This document shows positions 10,013 through 19,807 of a DNA stretch of 64,000 nucleotides, piece after piece. Source of the stretch: Histomonas meleagridis. Taxonomy: Eukaryota; Parabasalia; Tritrichomonadida; Dientamoebidae. The DNA lies in the NCBI GenBank assembly GCA_020186115.1, contig WSYJ01000151.1, positions 372,001 to 436,000 of the forward strand, written 5' to 3'. The stretch's first letter is position 1, and each line of letters opens with the position of its first letter. The translations under genes were made by a program, and so were the position numbers. Under the pieces are notes generated by a model. The model was not told where the DNA came from. It saw nothing but the letters and a program-made list of their open reading frames with translations, and searched no databases.

Positions 10013-12953
10013 ATGGGTGGAAGTGAAAGCCATACAAAAATAATTTGCGAAGAAAACATACAAATGTTACAAGATTTAGAAGAAATTATTTTTGATTTAG
10101 ATGAGAAAAATATTGATCGATTGGTTGAATCTTCATTAAATTATTTTTCAGTAGAATTTCCATATTCTTTCTATCATATCATTTGCAGAATTGTTTATTC
10201 ATATTTTGTTTCAACAAGCTATGAAGAATTATGTTTTAAGTATTTAAAATCTATTGAAAAAAAGTCAAGTTATAATATCATCAATATTTTTACTCAGTTT
10301 TTATTAAAAATTAATAGTCAAGAATCAAATTATCTACTCGAAAAAATGATTGAAGATGAATTAATTGATCCAAATATTATTCAACATGAAAACAATCCAT
10401 ATTTTATACATAATTTTACAGAAAATATTTTACAGCGATCTAAAAGACTTATATATCAAATTGAAGAAAAATTTCAAAAAAATGGTTTTGAACTTCACAA
10501 AAAGTACGTCAAAGAAGGACATAATCCAAATGAAATTGCAAGAATAATTCGAAATGATGAAATAGAAAAACTTCAAGAGATATCATCACAAACAAATTTT
10601 GATTTTAACCAAACAATTAAGCCATCACTTTATGAAAAGTGTTCATTCATTAATAAAGAAGATGTTACATTAATTGCTTATGCAGCATTTTTTTCAGCAG
10701 AAAAATGTTTTAAATATTTACTTATAAATGGCTCTGATATAGAAAACACAGGAAAATATGCTGTTGCGAGTGGAAATGAAGAAATTATTCACTTATGTGA
10801 ACAAAATCATTCATCTTTTCAAAATGCATATGAAACAGCAATTGAATTTCATCGAAATGATATCTTTAAATATATTTATGAAAAGAAATTCGAAGAAATT
10901 TATAATTTAGAAGTATTAGGAAAAGAATGTATTTTACATGATAATTTTAATCTTTTTTCATTTTTAGTAAAAGAAGGAATGAAAATTAATAATACTTTTA
11001 TCAATACCTCAATCATAACAGGAAATATATTTATTTTTCAATGTTTCCCAAAAAAAATTCAATAAATTTTTTGGAAATTTCAGGTTTCTCTGGTAATAAA
11101 GAATTTTATAATTACCTTATTAAACATAAATATATTAATTTAAAACAAAATGTTTGAAAATTTTATTGAAAATTTTACAAAATAATTTAATATTTTAAAA
11201 CATAATTTAGCGTTTTTTAAAAATATTTGCATTATTCTTAAATGCATCTCAAAGAGGTTATTTAGAAATCGTTCAATTACTTCTTGAACAAGAAGGAATT
11301 GATATTAATGCTAAAAATATTTTTTTGTTTTATATAATATTTATTTTAATAATTTTGGATTTCAAAATAATATTTGGAAATTATTTAAATTATTTTGGAC
11401 AGCACTTATTTGTGCATCTAGAGAAGGTCATACAGAAATAGTTAAATTACTTCTTGAACAAGAAGGAATTGATATTAATGCTGATGATATTTATTTGTTT
11501 TATTTGAAATTTATTTTAATAATTTTATATTTCAAAATAATATAAGGAAATTATTTAAATTATTTAGAACAGCACTTCTGATAGCATCTGAATATGGTCA
11601 TACAGAAACAGTTAAATTTCTTCTTGAACAAGAAGGAATTGATATTAATGCTAAAAATATTTATTTGTTTTATTTAAAATTTATTTTAATAATTTGATAT
11701 TTCAAAATAATATTTGGAAATTATTTATAATATTTAATACAGCACTTATGTTTTCATCTTATAATGGTCATACAGAAATAGTCAGATTACTTCTTGAACA
11801 AAAAGGAATTGATATTAATGCTAAAAATATTTATTTATTTTATTTAAAACTTATTTTAATAATTTTTAATTTCAAAATAATATTTGGAAATTATTTAAAT
11901 TATTTAAAACAGCACTTATGTTGGCATCTGCAAATGGTCATACAGAAATAGTTAAATTTCTTCTTGAACAAGAAGGAATTGATATTAATGCTAAAGATAT
12001 TTATTTGTTTTATATAATATTTAATTTGATAAATTAAAATTTCAATAATATATTTGGAAATTATATAAATTATTTAGAACAGCACTTATTGAAGCATCCT
12101 ATGAATGTCATACAGAAATATTTAAATTACTTCTTGAACAAGAAGGAATTGATATTAATGCTAAAGGTATTTATTTGTTTTATTTAATATTTATTTTAAT
12201 AATTTCATATTTCAAAATAATAATTGGAAATTATTTAAATTATTTGATACAGCACTTATATCTGCATCTTCAAAAGGATATATAGAAACAGTTAAATTAC
12301 TTCTTGAACAAGAAGGAATTGATATTAATGCTAAAGGTATTTATTTTTTTTTATTTATTATCTGTTTTAATAATTTAATATTCCAAAATAATATTTGGAA
12401 ATTGTTTAAATTATTTAATACAGCACTTATTTGTGCATCTAGAGAAGGTCATACAGAAACAGTTAAATTACTTCTTGAACAAGAAGGAATTGATATTAAT
12501 GCTAAAAATATTTATTTGTTATATTTTATATTTATTTTAATAATTTTGGATTTCAAAATAATATTTGGAAATTATTTAAATTATTTTGGACAGCACTTAT
12601 TTGTGCATCTAGAGTAGGTCATACAGAAATAGTTAAATTACTTCTTGAACAAGAAGGAATTGATATTAATGCTGATGATATTTATTTGTTTTATTTTATA
12701 TTTATTTTAATAATTTTGGATTTCAAAATAATATTTGGAAATTATTTAAATTATTTTATACAGCACTTATTTATGCATCTTGGAATGGTTATACAGAAAT
12801 AGTTAAATTACTTCTTGAACAAGAAGGAATTGATATTAATGCTAAAGATATTTATTTGTTTTATTTTATATTTATTTTAATAATTTTTAATTTCAAAATA
12901 ATATTTGGAAATTATTTAAATTATTTTATACAGAACTTATGATGGCATCTTGA
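10013..12953 (+). CDS. DUF3447-type ankyrin protein, split by regular spacers
   Basis: The start is ATG at 10013 (MGGSES); the frame upstream begins only with TTG. The N-terminal part (to ~11065) has the helical DUF3447-type module seen in its paralogues here (LHKKYVKEGHNPNEIARIIR, then NDEIEKLQE, then CEQNHSSF, then EFHRNDIFKYIYE). The frame then breaks at an A8 run near 11050; one more A would continue it through NKEFYNYLIKHKYINLKQN to 11151. From there the gene continues as ten 99-nt ankyrin units separated by 71-nt AT-rich spacers (one of 72), with a last partial unit ending in TGA at 12951-12953. With all spacers removed the frame is continuous. Without removal every unit ends in a stop or frameshift. 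Ankyrin arrays bind protein partners; the partner is unknown. Whether the spacers are spliced is inference. Confidence 0.6.
11223..12953 (+). repeat. Ankyrin cassette array: 99-nt coding unit + 71-nt spacer
   Basis: Units begin at 11223, 11393, 11563, 11733, 11903, 12073, 12243, 12414, 12584, 12754 and (partial) 12924. Each runs 99 nt from the Phe-x-Thr codons to the Ile codon of NAKxI. The gaps are 71 nt, except 12342-12413 (72). The unit encodes TAL..AS..GHTEIVKLLLEQ and then GIDINAK. All ten full units are free of stops. Codon changes cluster at repeat positions just before TAL, after TAL and after AS, i.e. the classic exposed ankyrin positions. Spacers have no shared frame and end in a conserved block aaattatttaaatta. 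Confidence 0.85.
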
Positions 12954-13269
12954 CAAATTGTATTTCAACATCAATAATTAAAATGAAACATTTAAAAAAA
13001 ATTTGGGTATTCAATATTATTTAGTATTAACATTAGTAAAATTAATTGAAATAGGTTTTATATATATATAAAATGATATTAATTTGAATTTACGTTATTT
13101 CATGGTTCGTTCTACATGAATAATAAACATAAAATTTTAAATTTGTGCCTTATGTATTTTAATAATAATTCGGAATTCGGAATTACCTACGAAACCATAA
13201 ATTTATTTACAAATAGATCTCTTTGACTTTGTGCATGGAATTCATTAAAAACAAAATAAAAAATTTATT
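12954..13269. other. Intergenic between ankyrin array and Ind1-like gene
   Basis: AT-rich, with a short direct repeat of ggaattcgg near 13169-13182. It is a convergent 3'-3' region. No gene seen. Confidence 0.5.
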
Positions 13270-14139
13270 TTATTCTAATTTCTTTGCAGGCATTTTTGGC
13301 TTAACTTTAGGGAGGAACGAAATGATAGTGTCTGCAACGTTCTGGAATGCCTTTGCATATGCACTATTTGGATGTTCTACAATTGCCGGAACACCTTTAT
13401 CTGATGATTTGGAGATTTCAGGATCAATTGGAAGTGACCCTAAAATTGGAATATTGAACTCCAACGATAATTCTTCTGCGCCATTACCAGGGAAAATCTT
13501 CGATTGCGTCTTGCAATGTTCACATATAAATCCATCAAAGTTTTGAATGATGCCTAAAATTGGAATATGCATTTGCTTGAATAGTGAAATGCTCTTCCTG
13601 ACATCTGCAACAGAAATTTCTTGGGGTGTTGTAACCAATAAGGTTCCATCAATATGAAATGATTGAAGGAGAGTTAAGTGAACATCACCAGTTCCTGGCG
13701 GCGTATCAACAACAAGGTAATCTAGATCTGGCCAAGCTGCCTTTAAAAGAAATTCAGAAATGACCTTTCCAACAATAGGACCTTTCCAAAGCAATGCTGC
13801 TTCTTTATCAACTGCATTACCCAAAGAAACAGTATCTATCCCATTTGCTTTAACAGGTAAAAAGTTTGCATCTTTATCTGATGCAAGGAAATTGTCTTTG
13901 GTGTCTGCCATTGTAGGAATAGATGGGCCATATATATCTCCATCAAACAAACCAACTTTAGCTCCTGTATGTGCAAGTGCTATAGCTGTGTTAAGTGCAA
14001 CTGTAGATTTTCCAACGCCACCTTTACAACTTGAAGTGAGGATAACTCTCCCAACTCCTGGGATTACATTCTTTTTAAATATATTTTGGACTGTGCCCTG
14101 AGTTGCATTTGAAGAAAAGCGCCTGAAACTGCTCAGCAT
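13270..14139 (-). CDS. IND1: Ind1/NUBPL-type P-loop Fe-S cluster NTPase, probably hydrogenosomal
   Basis: A 289-residue Mrp/NBP35-family protein. The N-terminus MLSSFRRFSSN is short, Ser/Arg-rich and lacks acidic residues, like trichomonad hydrogenosomal presequences. Then come the deviant Walker A CKGGVGKST (~38-47), GLFDGDIYGPSIPTM, the Walker B region LVVDTPPGTGD and a CxxC (CEHC, ~209) that in the family binds the bridging [4Fe-4S] cluster. Length fits Ind1/NUBPL (single CxxC, no N-terminal Cys box) better than cytosolic NBP35. Known role of the family: delivering Fe-S clusters to complex I in mitochondria. Hydrogenosomes keep only the 51/24-kDa module, so the client may be broader here. 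A sequence matching M3 (AGCGGTTT on the minus strand) lies about 65 bases upstream of the ATG. Confidence 0.88.
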   Translation of the reverse strand: MLSSFRRFSSNATQGTVQNIFKKNVIPGVGRVILTSSCKGGVGKSTVALNTAIALAHTGAKVGLFDGDIYGPSIPTMADTKDNFLASDKDANFLPVKANGIDTVSLGNAVDKEAALLWKGPIVGKVISEFLLKAAWPDLDYLVVDTPPGTGDVHLTLLQSFHIDGTLLVTTPQEISVADVRKSISLFKQMHIPILGIIQNFDGFICEHCKTQSKIFPGNGAEELSLEFNIPILGSLPIDPEISKSSDKGVPAIVEHPNSAYAKAFQNVADTIISFLPKVKPKMPAKKLE

Positions 14140-14502
14140 TTGACACTTTTCGATTCTGTGTTATGTAAACTTCTAAATTTTCTAATCGGCATTCTAAACA
14201 GAAAAACCGCTGATGAACACCAAATTTTTTTTCTCTCTTCTTTAAATTGGTTAATAAATATCTTGAAGCCAAGGCACTGAAGCAAGCCTAGAAAAGACAA
14301 CATTTTTCGTCACAAAATTTGCATCAAAAATCTATAATAAACTTAAAGTGATTTTTGTTGATCAAATGAAAATAATACTTAAATTTTATCCTCTTGTGCT
14401 TAATTATGGGATATATTCAAAATGTTAAATGCGTAACATACATTTCACATTGAAAATGGCTAAATACAAATGAAGAAAATGTAAACTCGTTTCTATCGTT
14501 GT

Positions 14503-14510
14503 AAACCGTC
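14503..14510 (-). promoter_or_regulatory. M3/Myb-type promoter element
   Basis: AAACCGTC on +, GACGGTTT on -, fits the T. vaginalis M3 consensus. It lies 24 bases before the ATG of the Rap/Ran-GAP gene at 14534. The 8-mer consensus is degenerate, so a single match is weak; the placement is what supports it. Confidence 0.45.
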
Positions 14511-14533
14511 AGTAGGAATAACTTGCAGCAAAA

Positions 14534-16855
14534 ATGGAAATTTCAACAAATGAAACAATTGATTACCATAATCTTCAAGACAACCCATACCAATACCTAC
14601 CCATATCAAGTGCTGTTGCAATTGTTGAAGACATCGTCGAGGAAGCCTTAAAAAAAAGTGAACAAAATTTAAATCTTCTAATTAACCAAAAAAACTGGCT
14701 AGCCACTGCGCTTCTTTATGCATTAACAATTAATGATCAAAAATACGAACAATTAATTTCAAAAGCACTTAAATTAATTGAATTAATTTTCACCGATAAA
14801 TCAGAAGATTCATTGCAAATCTCTATTTTTGCGTATACCTATGTGATCCAAAATCAAAGTTCATCACATATAGACATTGATAATTCAATTGGAAAATTAA
14901 AACAAATTTTGCCCAAAATTTCGACACCTCATCCATTTATTTGCTATTTAAATTGCATGCTTGATGTTGCCAAAGGCAAAGGTAATTGTCATTTAGATTC
15001 CTTTAACACTCTTATTTATTCTTTATTAAACATTCGTTTTAATCAACCTATTCCAGGCATTTCCAACACAATAAATCGGATATGGGATGTTAAATCTAAT
15101 GGAGAGTACATTGATATCTTCAATGGATTTCTTGAAGTTCTTTTCAAAGAATTTTGGGGAAATTCCAAATTAAATGAAAACACCCGAAAAATTTTTCTTT
15201 TATTTTTCAAGAAACTCCCAAAGAAAGAAGCGTTAAACAGAACAATTCAAACCACCTCATTTCTTGACAGCGAATTCTTAGCATATAAATTAGTTCCAAC
15301 GGAAACAATTTTCCAATTATTTTGTGATACAATATTAAACGATGCTAAAGAACTTGACATGGAAAAAATGTTATTATTATTCCAGTCACCAAACATTCAT
15401 AGTAAATGGTTTGGCTTAATTAATCATTATCTCATTAATGTAATGAAAACAATTCCAAACGAAGAAAAAAGTGATTTTTTTCAACGGTTAAATACGTTAT
15501 TTGTCAGACGACCGTTAGCGATGAAACCTGTTATTATTGAAATGTTTAATGAAATCAAAAAAATGAAAGCCATTGAACATATACATTTATTTTTTACAAA
15601 TATTCAAATGGTCTTTCCCAAATTTTATGCGTCACAAAAGGAATCCTTTAGTCATAAGCTTAATATTCAACCCACATTTTCATTATTTGTTTCATCTGAG
15701 TTAAGTATCTTTTCGGACAACACTAAGTTCTTACAAATTTTATTGTTGTATTGTTTTACGATTGATTATAACATTGTTCTTCCATACATGACGAACACGA
15801 ATATACAGCCTGATGTTATAATGTTTTTAATCCAAATTGCGAAAATCGGAAACTTAACAGAAAAAACTAAAAACAAAATCACTTCCAAAATAAAAGAAAT
15901 GAAACAACCAAATGATTATGACTTTAATTTACTTATAAAAATCTTGTTGTTAACAATCGCTTCGAAAGAACATAACTTAATACAAAACGTTTCGGATTAT
16001 TTCGATTTCGAAAACAGTAAAGATGTTGTACACTTCGCTTTACCTTCTGCTATAATATCTTTCGCGAAGTCTAAACAAGGAAAGTTCCTACTTATCATTA
16101 ACACTTGTATTGGGACTTCAATTTATGAAATTAATGAATTCGAAAATATGGATAACCAATCACTTTGGGAAAAAACATTAAAATTCCTCGTGGGACTTGG
16201 ATTCATATTACCGGATAATAGATATGACCTAAAGGTGGTGCAACAAGAGCCGCTAAGTCTGAAGAAGTTCTTCACCAAAACAAAAACTCCAAAATTTTAC
16301 GTTTCAACCGCTTTTATCGGCTCTGAATCGACGTCACTTTTTCCCGAAAACGATGCGAATCAATCGCAACCGTCAAATGCATTCAAAAAGTTTCTGTACA
16401 ATTTGGGTGAAGTTGTTAAAGTTAATAAGAATAACAACGTACCAAAGATTGTCTTCAGGATGAATTTTATCGATATCTATTATAAGTCATATTACTATTA
16501 TGATGATGACTCAAAAAGGAAATTTATCAAAAATAATGATATGTTAATTATCTTTAATGATACAAAACAAAATATAAACTTCTCTAAGTTAAGAATAGAT
16601 TCTGTACTCGTGTATATGGTGTCACAATATACTGATGGATTTTATGTTATTTCACTCATCAAATCTCCACCCGAAATTTCTGCGCTAGAAGAAAAAGAAG
16701 AAATGATAGTGAAAGAGGAACATTTGAAATACGCATTGTTCTCTTTCATCTTCGCTTTCGCTAAGAAAAATGTTAGTTATTTGTTAAGGGGATTTAAGGA
16801 AAGGCAAAACGCTATCGATGACATAAATACTTCGATTGGCGAACAAATATTTTGA
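14534..16855 (+). CDS. Rap/Ran-GAP domain protein (tuberin/RalGAP-like)
   Basis: The protein has 773 residues. The first ~550 are helical, Leu/Ile/Asn-rich and solenoid-like without a family I recognise. Residues ~590-745 look like a Rap/Ran-GAP domain: YVSTAFIG, then AFKKFLYNLGEVVKV (family pattern F..FL..LG..V), then FIKNNDMLIIFND, which aligns with the IGNDIV.I.F block carrying the catalytic Asn thumb, followed by SVLVYMVSQYTDGFYVISLI. The Asn-Asp pair is kept, so GAP activity toward a Rap/Rheb-type GTPase is plausible. In other eukaryotes the tuberin GAP restrains Rheb and thereby TOR; TOR lies 5 kb upstream here, but the link is inference. No membrane segments. The ATG at 14534 is the first in frame. 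Confidence 0.6.
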   Translation: MEISTNETIDYHNLQDNPYQYLPISSAVAIVEDIVEEALKKSEQNLNLLINQKNWLATALLYALTINDQKYEQLISKALKLIELIFTDKSEDSLQISIFAYTYVIQNQSSSHIDIDNSIGKLKQILPKISTPHPFICYLNCMLDVAKGKGNCHLDSFNTLIYSLLNIRFNQPIPGISNTINRIWDVKSNGEYIDIFNGFLEVLFKEFWGNSKLNENTRKIFLLFFKKLPKKEALNRTIQTTSFLDSEFLAYKLVPTETIFQLFCDTILNDAKELDMEKMLLLFQSPNIHSKWFGLINHYLINVMKTIPNEEKSDFFQRLNTLFVRRPLAMKPVIIEMFNEIKKMKAIEHIHLFFTNIQMVFPKFYASQKESFSHKLNIQPTFSLFVSSELSIFSDNTKFLQILLLYCFTIDYNIVLPYMTNTNIQPDVIMFLIQIAKIGNLTEKTKNKITSKIKEMKQPNDYDFNLLIKILLLTIASKEHNLIQNVSDYFDFENSKDVVHFALPSAIISFAKSKQGKFLLIINTCIGTSIYEINEFENMDNQSLWEKTLKFLVGLGFILPDNRYDLKVVQQEPLSLKKFFTKTKTPKFYVSTAFIGSESTSLFPENDANQSQPSNAFKKFLYNLGEVVKVNKNNNVPKIVFRMNFIDIYYKSYYYYDDDSKRKFIKNNDMLIIFNDTKQNINFSKLRIDSVLVYMVSQYTDGFYVISLIKSPPEISALEEKEEMIVKEEHLKYALFSFIFAFAKKNVSYLLRGFKERQNAIDDINTSIGEQIF

Positions 16856-17408
16856 AATATTAAATAAATGAAACAGACGGATTTTGTTTTTAACGTTGTG
16901 ATTATGTTTTCCGTAATGTACATTTAATTTTCGTTTTTGTTGTTTATACATTGACGTGAAAACCTGAAGAATTATACTTTGGAATAATTGACTGCTATAG
17001 CATTATTCTTAAAGGACATATTTAATAGTAGATATTTGATAAATTTTATTTGGATTTAAAGATCTGTTTTTCGCAATAATCCTATTTCACACACTTCACC
17101 CGAGGGAACGTTAATTCGATTTTTTTTTTTTTCGATTTTCTTCTCGTATTTTAATTATAATTTAAATTTGCTTAGAAACTATATAAAAAAATTATGATTT
17201 ATTCTCATTTTTAATTGTTGGTCTACATGTTCAATGTATTTAAAAAATAACTTACTTCACGAGTTCTACTTTTATTAATAAACATAAAATGAAGAATTTC
17301 CACTGATTTATGTAGATTAAATTTTTCATAAGTAATTATTAATATATTATTTGAAACATATAATTTTGAAATGATATAGCCATGTGTATCTTTAAAAATA
17401 TATTGATT
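16856..17408. other. Intergenic, AT-rich, convergent 3' ends
   Basis: Contains a T12 tract near 17120 and simple AT sequence. No gene, RNA or repeat was recognised. Confidence 0.5.
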
Positions 17409-19060
17409 TCATTTTGAAAACAATAATTTTAGTTTTGTTTTCCCTGAAACGTTATTTGTTTGCGTGGCTAGATCATTTTTTATTATATCTGAATTTTTGT
17501 TCTCGTTTACATCATAAAATTGAAATTTATTTTCATTTTCGAGCTGCTCATCTGAAATTAATGTATAATTTGGTAAAAAGGTTGTGTAGTCTTTATCATT
17601 TTCTGATCCATATAACCAGTTAATTGTTACAGAACCTTTTGCACGAAGTAATTTAACTATTTCTGTATGACCATTTGAATATGCATATTCATATGCTGAT
17701 TTAAATATGTTGAATAATTCCCGAACAGTATATTTTAACAAAAAATTCTCAATATCAATGCAAAATAAAAAAATCAAATTACATATTATTTAAATAAATG
17801 CTAAATAAAAGCAATAAACATCTTTTGTATCAACATCAATTCCTTCTTGTGCAAGAAGTATTTTAACAAGTTTTATGTTACCAGTTTTACATGCCCAAAT
17901 AAGTGGTGTATCAAATAATTTAAATAATCTTCAAATATTATTTATAAAATTATTAATAAAAGAAACGCCAAATACTTGACAGAAATATACCTAGTGTTGA
18001 TATCAATTTCTTTCTGCTTTAAAAGATATTTAAAAAGTTCCAAATTTTCTGATTTTGTAGAGCTAATCAAGAGATTTTTTGGTATTCGATTGGTTTGAAG
18101 AAAATATTTAACAAGATATATATTTCCGTTTGTTGCTGATTCATTTATAATGTTATTATTTATTTTCATGCCCATCTTTTCTAAAAATAAAAGAATTTCA
18201 TAATTATAATACCTTACGCACTTTTCTCCTAATTCTTCTAATTTATTAATTTTTTCTATTTTATTTTCATAAATATATTTAAAGATATCATTTCGATGAA
18301 ATTCAATTGCAGCTTCATATGCACCTTCAAATGTTGAATGATTTTGTTCACATAAATGAATGATTTCTTCATTTCCACCTGCAACTACAAATCTACCTGT
18401 ATTTTTAATATTTGCGTCATTCATAAGTAAATATTTAAAACAATTAATTGATCCAAAAAATGCTGCGAAATCAATTAAAGTAACTAATTTTGTCTATCAT
18501 AATCTGTTGGATTAACATATGAACATCTTTCATAAAGTGATGGTTCAATTTTTTGATTATAATCAAAATCATTTTGTGATGATATTTCTTGAAGTTTTTC
18601 TATTTTATCATATCTAATTATTTTTGCAATTTTATTTGTATTTACTCCTTCTTTAATATATTTCTTATGAAGTTTGAAATCATTATTTGAAAGCTCTTTA
18701 TATGTTTTATTCGTATGACTTAAATAATTATATTTAATTAATTTGTAATGCATAAAGTATTCTGAATTCATATTTTCAGTAATATTTTTATTGATTACAT
18801 TTCGATTTATCATTTTCTAAATAATGAATGTATCTGTCAGCTGAATTCCATTTTGCACAAAATGAAGAATAAACTAACTGACTAACAATTAAAATAAATG
18901 AGTATGGAAAATTAAAATCATATAATTTTATTGTTTGGTCAATTGCAAGATTAAAGTTCTCTTTATATAAATTAATTATGATTTGTTCAAGATTAATTTC
19001 GATATATTGAGGCTCATTTCCATCACCATTTTTTTTAGAATTTATTTCGCCATTTAACAT
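17409..19060 (-). pseudogene. DUF3447-type ankyrin gene, decayed
   Basis: Reading 19060 to 17409 on the minus strand gives the paralogue order in broken pieces: N-terminus MLNGEINSKKNGDGNE... to ~18790; a jump that lacks about 50 residues seen in the paralogues and changes frame; LHKKYIKEG.N.NKIAKIIR; a frameshift near 18490 before LIDFAAFFGS; CEQNHSTF and EFHRNDIFKYIYE; then ankyrin units. The last two units are separated by spacers of 78 nt (17916-17993) and 111 nt (17706-17816) at the same codon boundary used in the intact genes. The terminal exon (17409-17705) carries one ankyrin unit and a unique ~70-residue hydrophilic tail. The two coding breaks argue for a pseudogene, although base errors could mimic this. 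Confidence 0.7.
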
Positions 19061-19499
19061 TGTTCTTAAAGTGAATTAGATGCCAAACACACCTTCAAGG
19101 AATCACTTTGTTAATTATAAAAGACACCCATACATTCTTTCAAAATATTACAATGCTGTATTTTTCGTTTTTGGATATAAATTTGTTTAATCATTATAAT
19201 ATTATCATTAAAAATCATATATAATATAAAATACATATTAAATAAAACGTATGCATATAATTATTTTACATATTAAAAGTATCTATGCTAAGGAATAAAA
19301 GAGAAAGTTGTAATGATTTCAGTGGCCAAATATACATTGAATTCATTCCTTTGCAAAGAATGTTTTTTATAAATGCAAAAATGATTATAAAATTAATATT
19401 CATTGTTATTTTTATATTTCTTTGGGAAATCATGCATTGTACAATGGAATTCCATTTCAATCAGTTGTTTCACAACAAATCTTTACATTTCGATTTAGC
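19061..19499. other. Intergenic 5' flank of decayed ankyrin gene
   Basis: Frames on both strands at 19266-19629 are mutual shadows with no family resemblance. Nothing else seen. Confidence 0.4.
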
Positions 19500-19509
19500 A
19501 CTTTTTAGG

Positions 19510-19683
19510 AAATGGACATTTTTTCTGTCTCGTGGCAAAACCGTAAAAGTGGAAAAATACGTTGGCCAGTTTTTTATGTCCGATGGCCGAAATTACTGGA
19601 CGCTGAACGTTAATTTCGGCGCTCGTTAACTTCATGGACATTTTTTCTGGCCAATGGACATTTTTTGCTGTCCAGGACTGTAA
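19510..19683. mobile_element. Solo transposon end with subterminal repeats
   Basis: Read on the minus strand, the segment begins TACAGTCCTGGACAGCAAAA, the kind of terminus seen in Tc1/pogo-type TA-targeting elements. The box TGGACATTTTTT occurs three times in + orientation at about 19513, 19634 and 19655. No partner end or transposase was found nearby, so it looks like a solo end or a deleted MITE. Confidence 0.45.
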
Positions 19684-19807
19684 TATATATTTTCTATCGA
19701 AGTAACAATTCTATTTCATACTTTCACATCTAGTTAAAATCGTTTTTACAATAAATTTAATACTTGTATATTATTTATAACTTGCATCAGAGTTGTAGAT
19801 TAATGTA

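Noticed and set aside
11492-12923. Canonical GT-AG introns in the 71-nt spacers
   Set aside because: GTTTTATTT...TTTAG keeps frame for only two of the spacers, several spacers lack GT in the right place, and ending at the universal ACAG breaks the reading frame.
13760-14101. 113-codon forward frame inside the Ind1-like gene
   Set aside because: Antisense shadow of a well-supported coding region.
19285-19629. 114-codon forward frame
   Set aside because: Runs into the transposon-end repeats and has no protein character.
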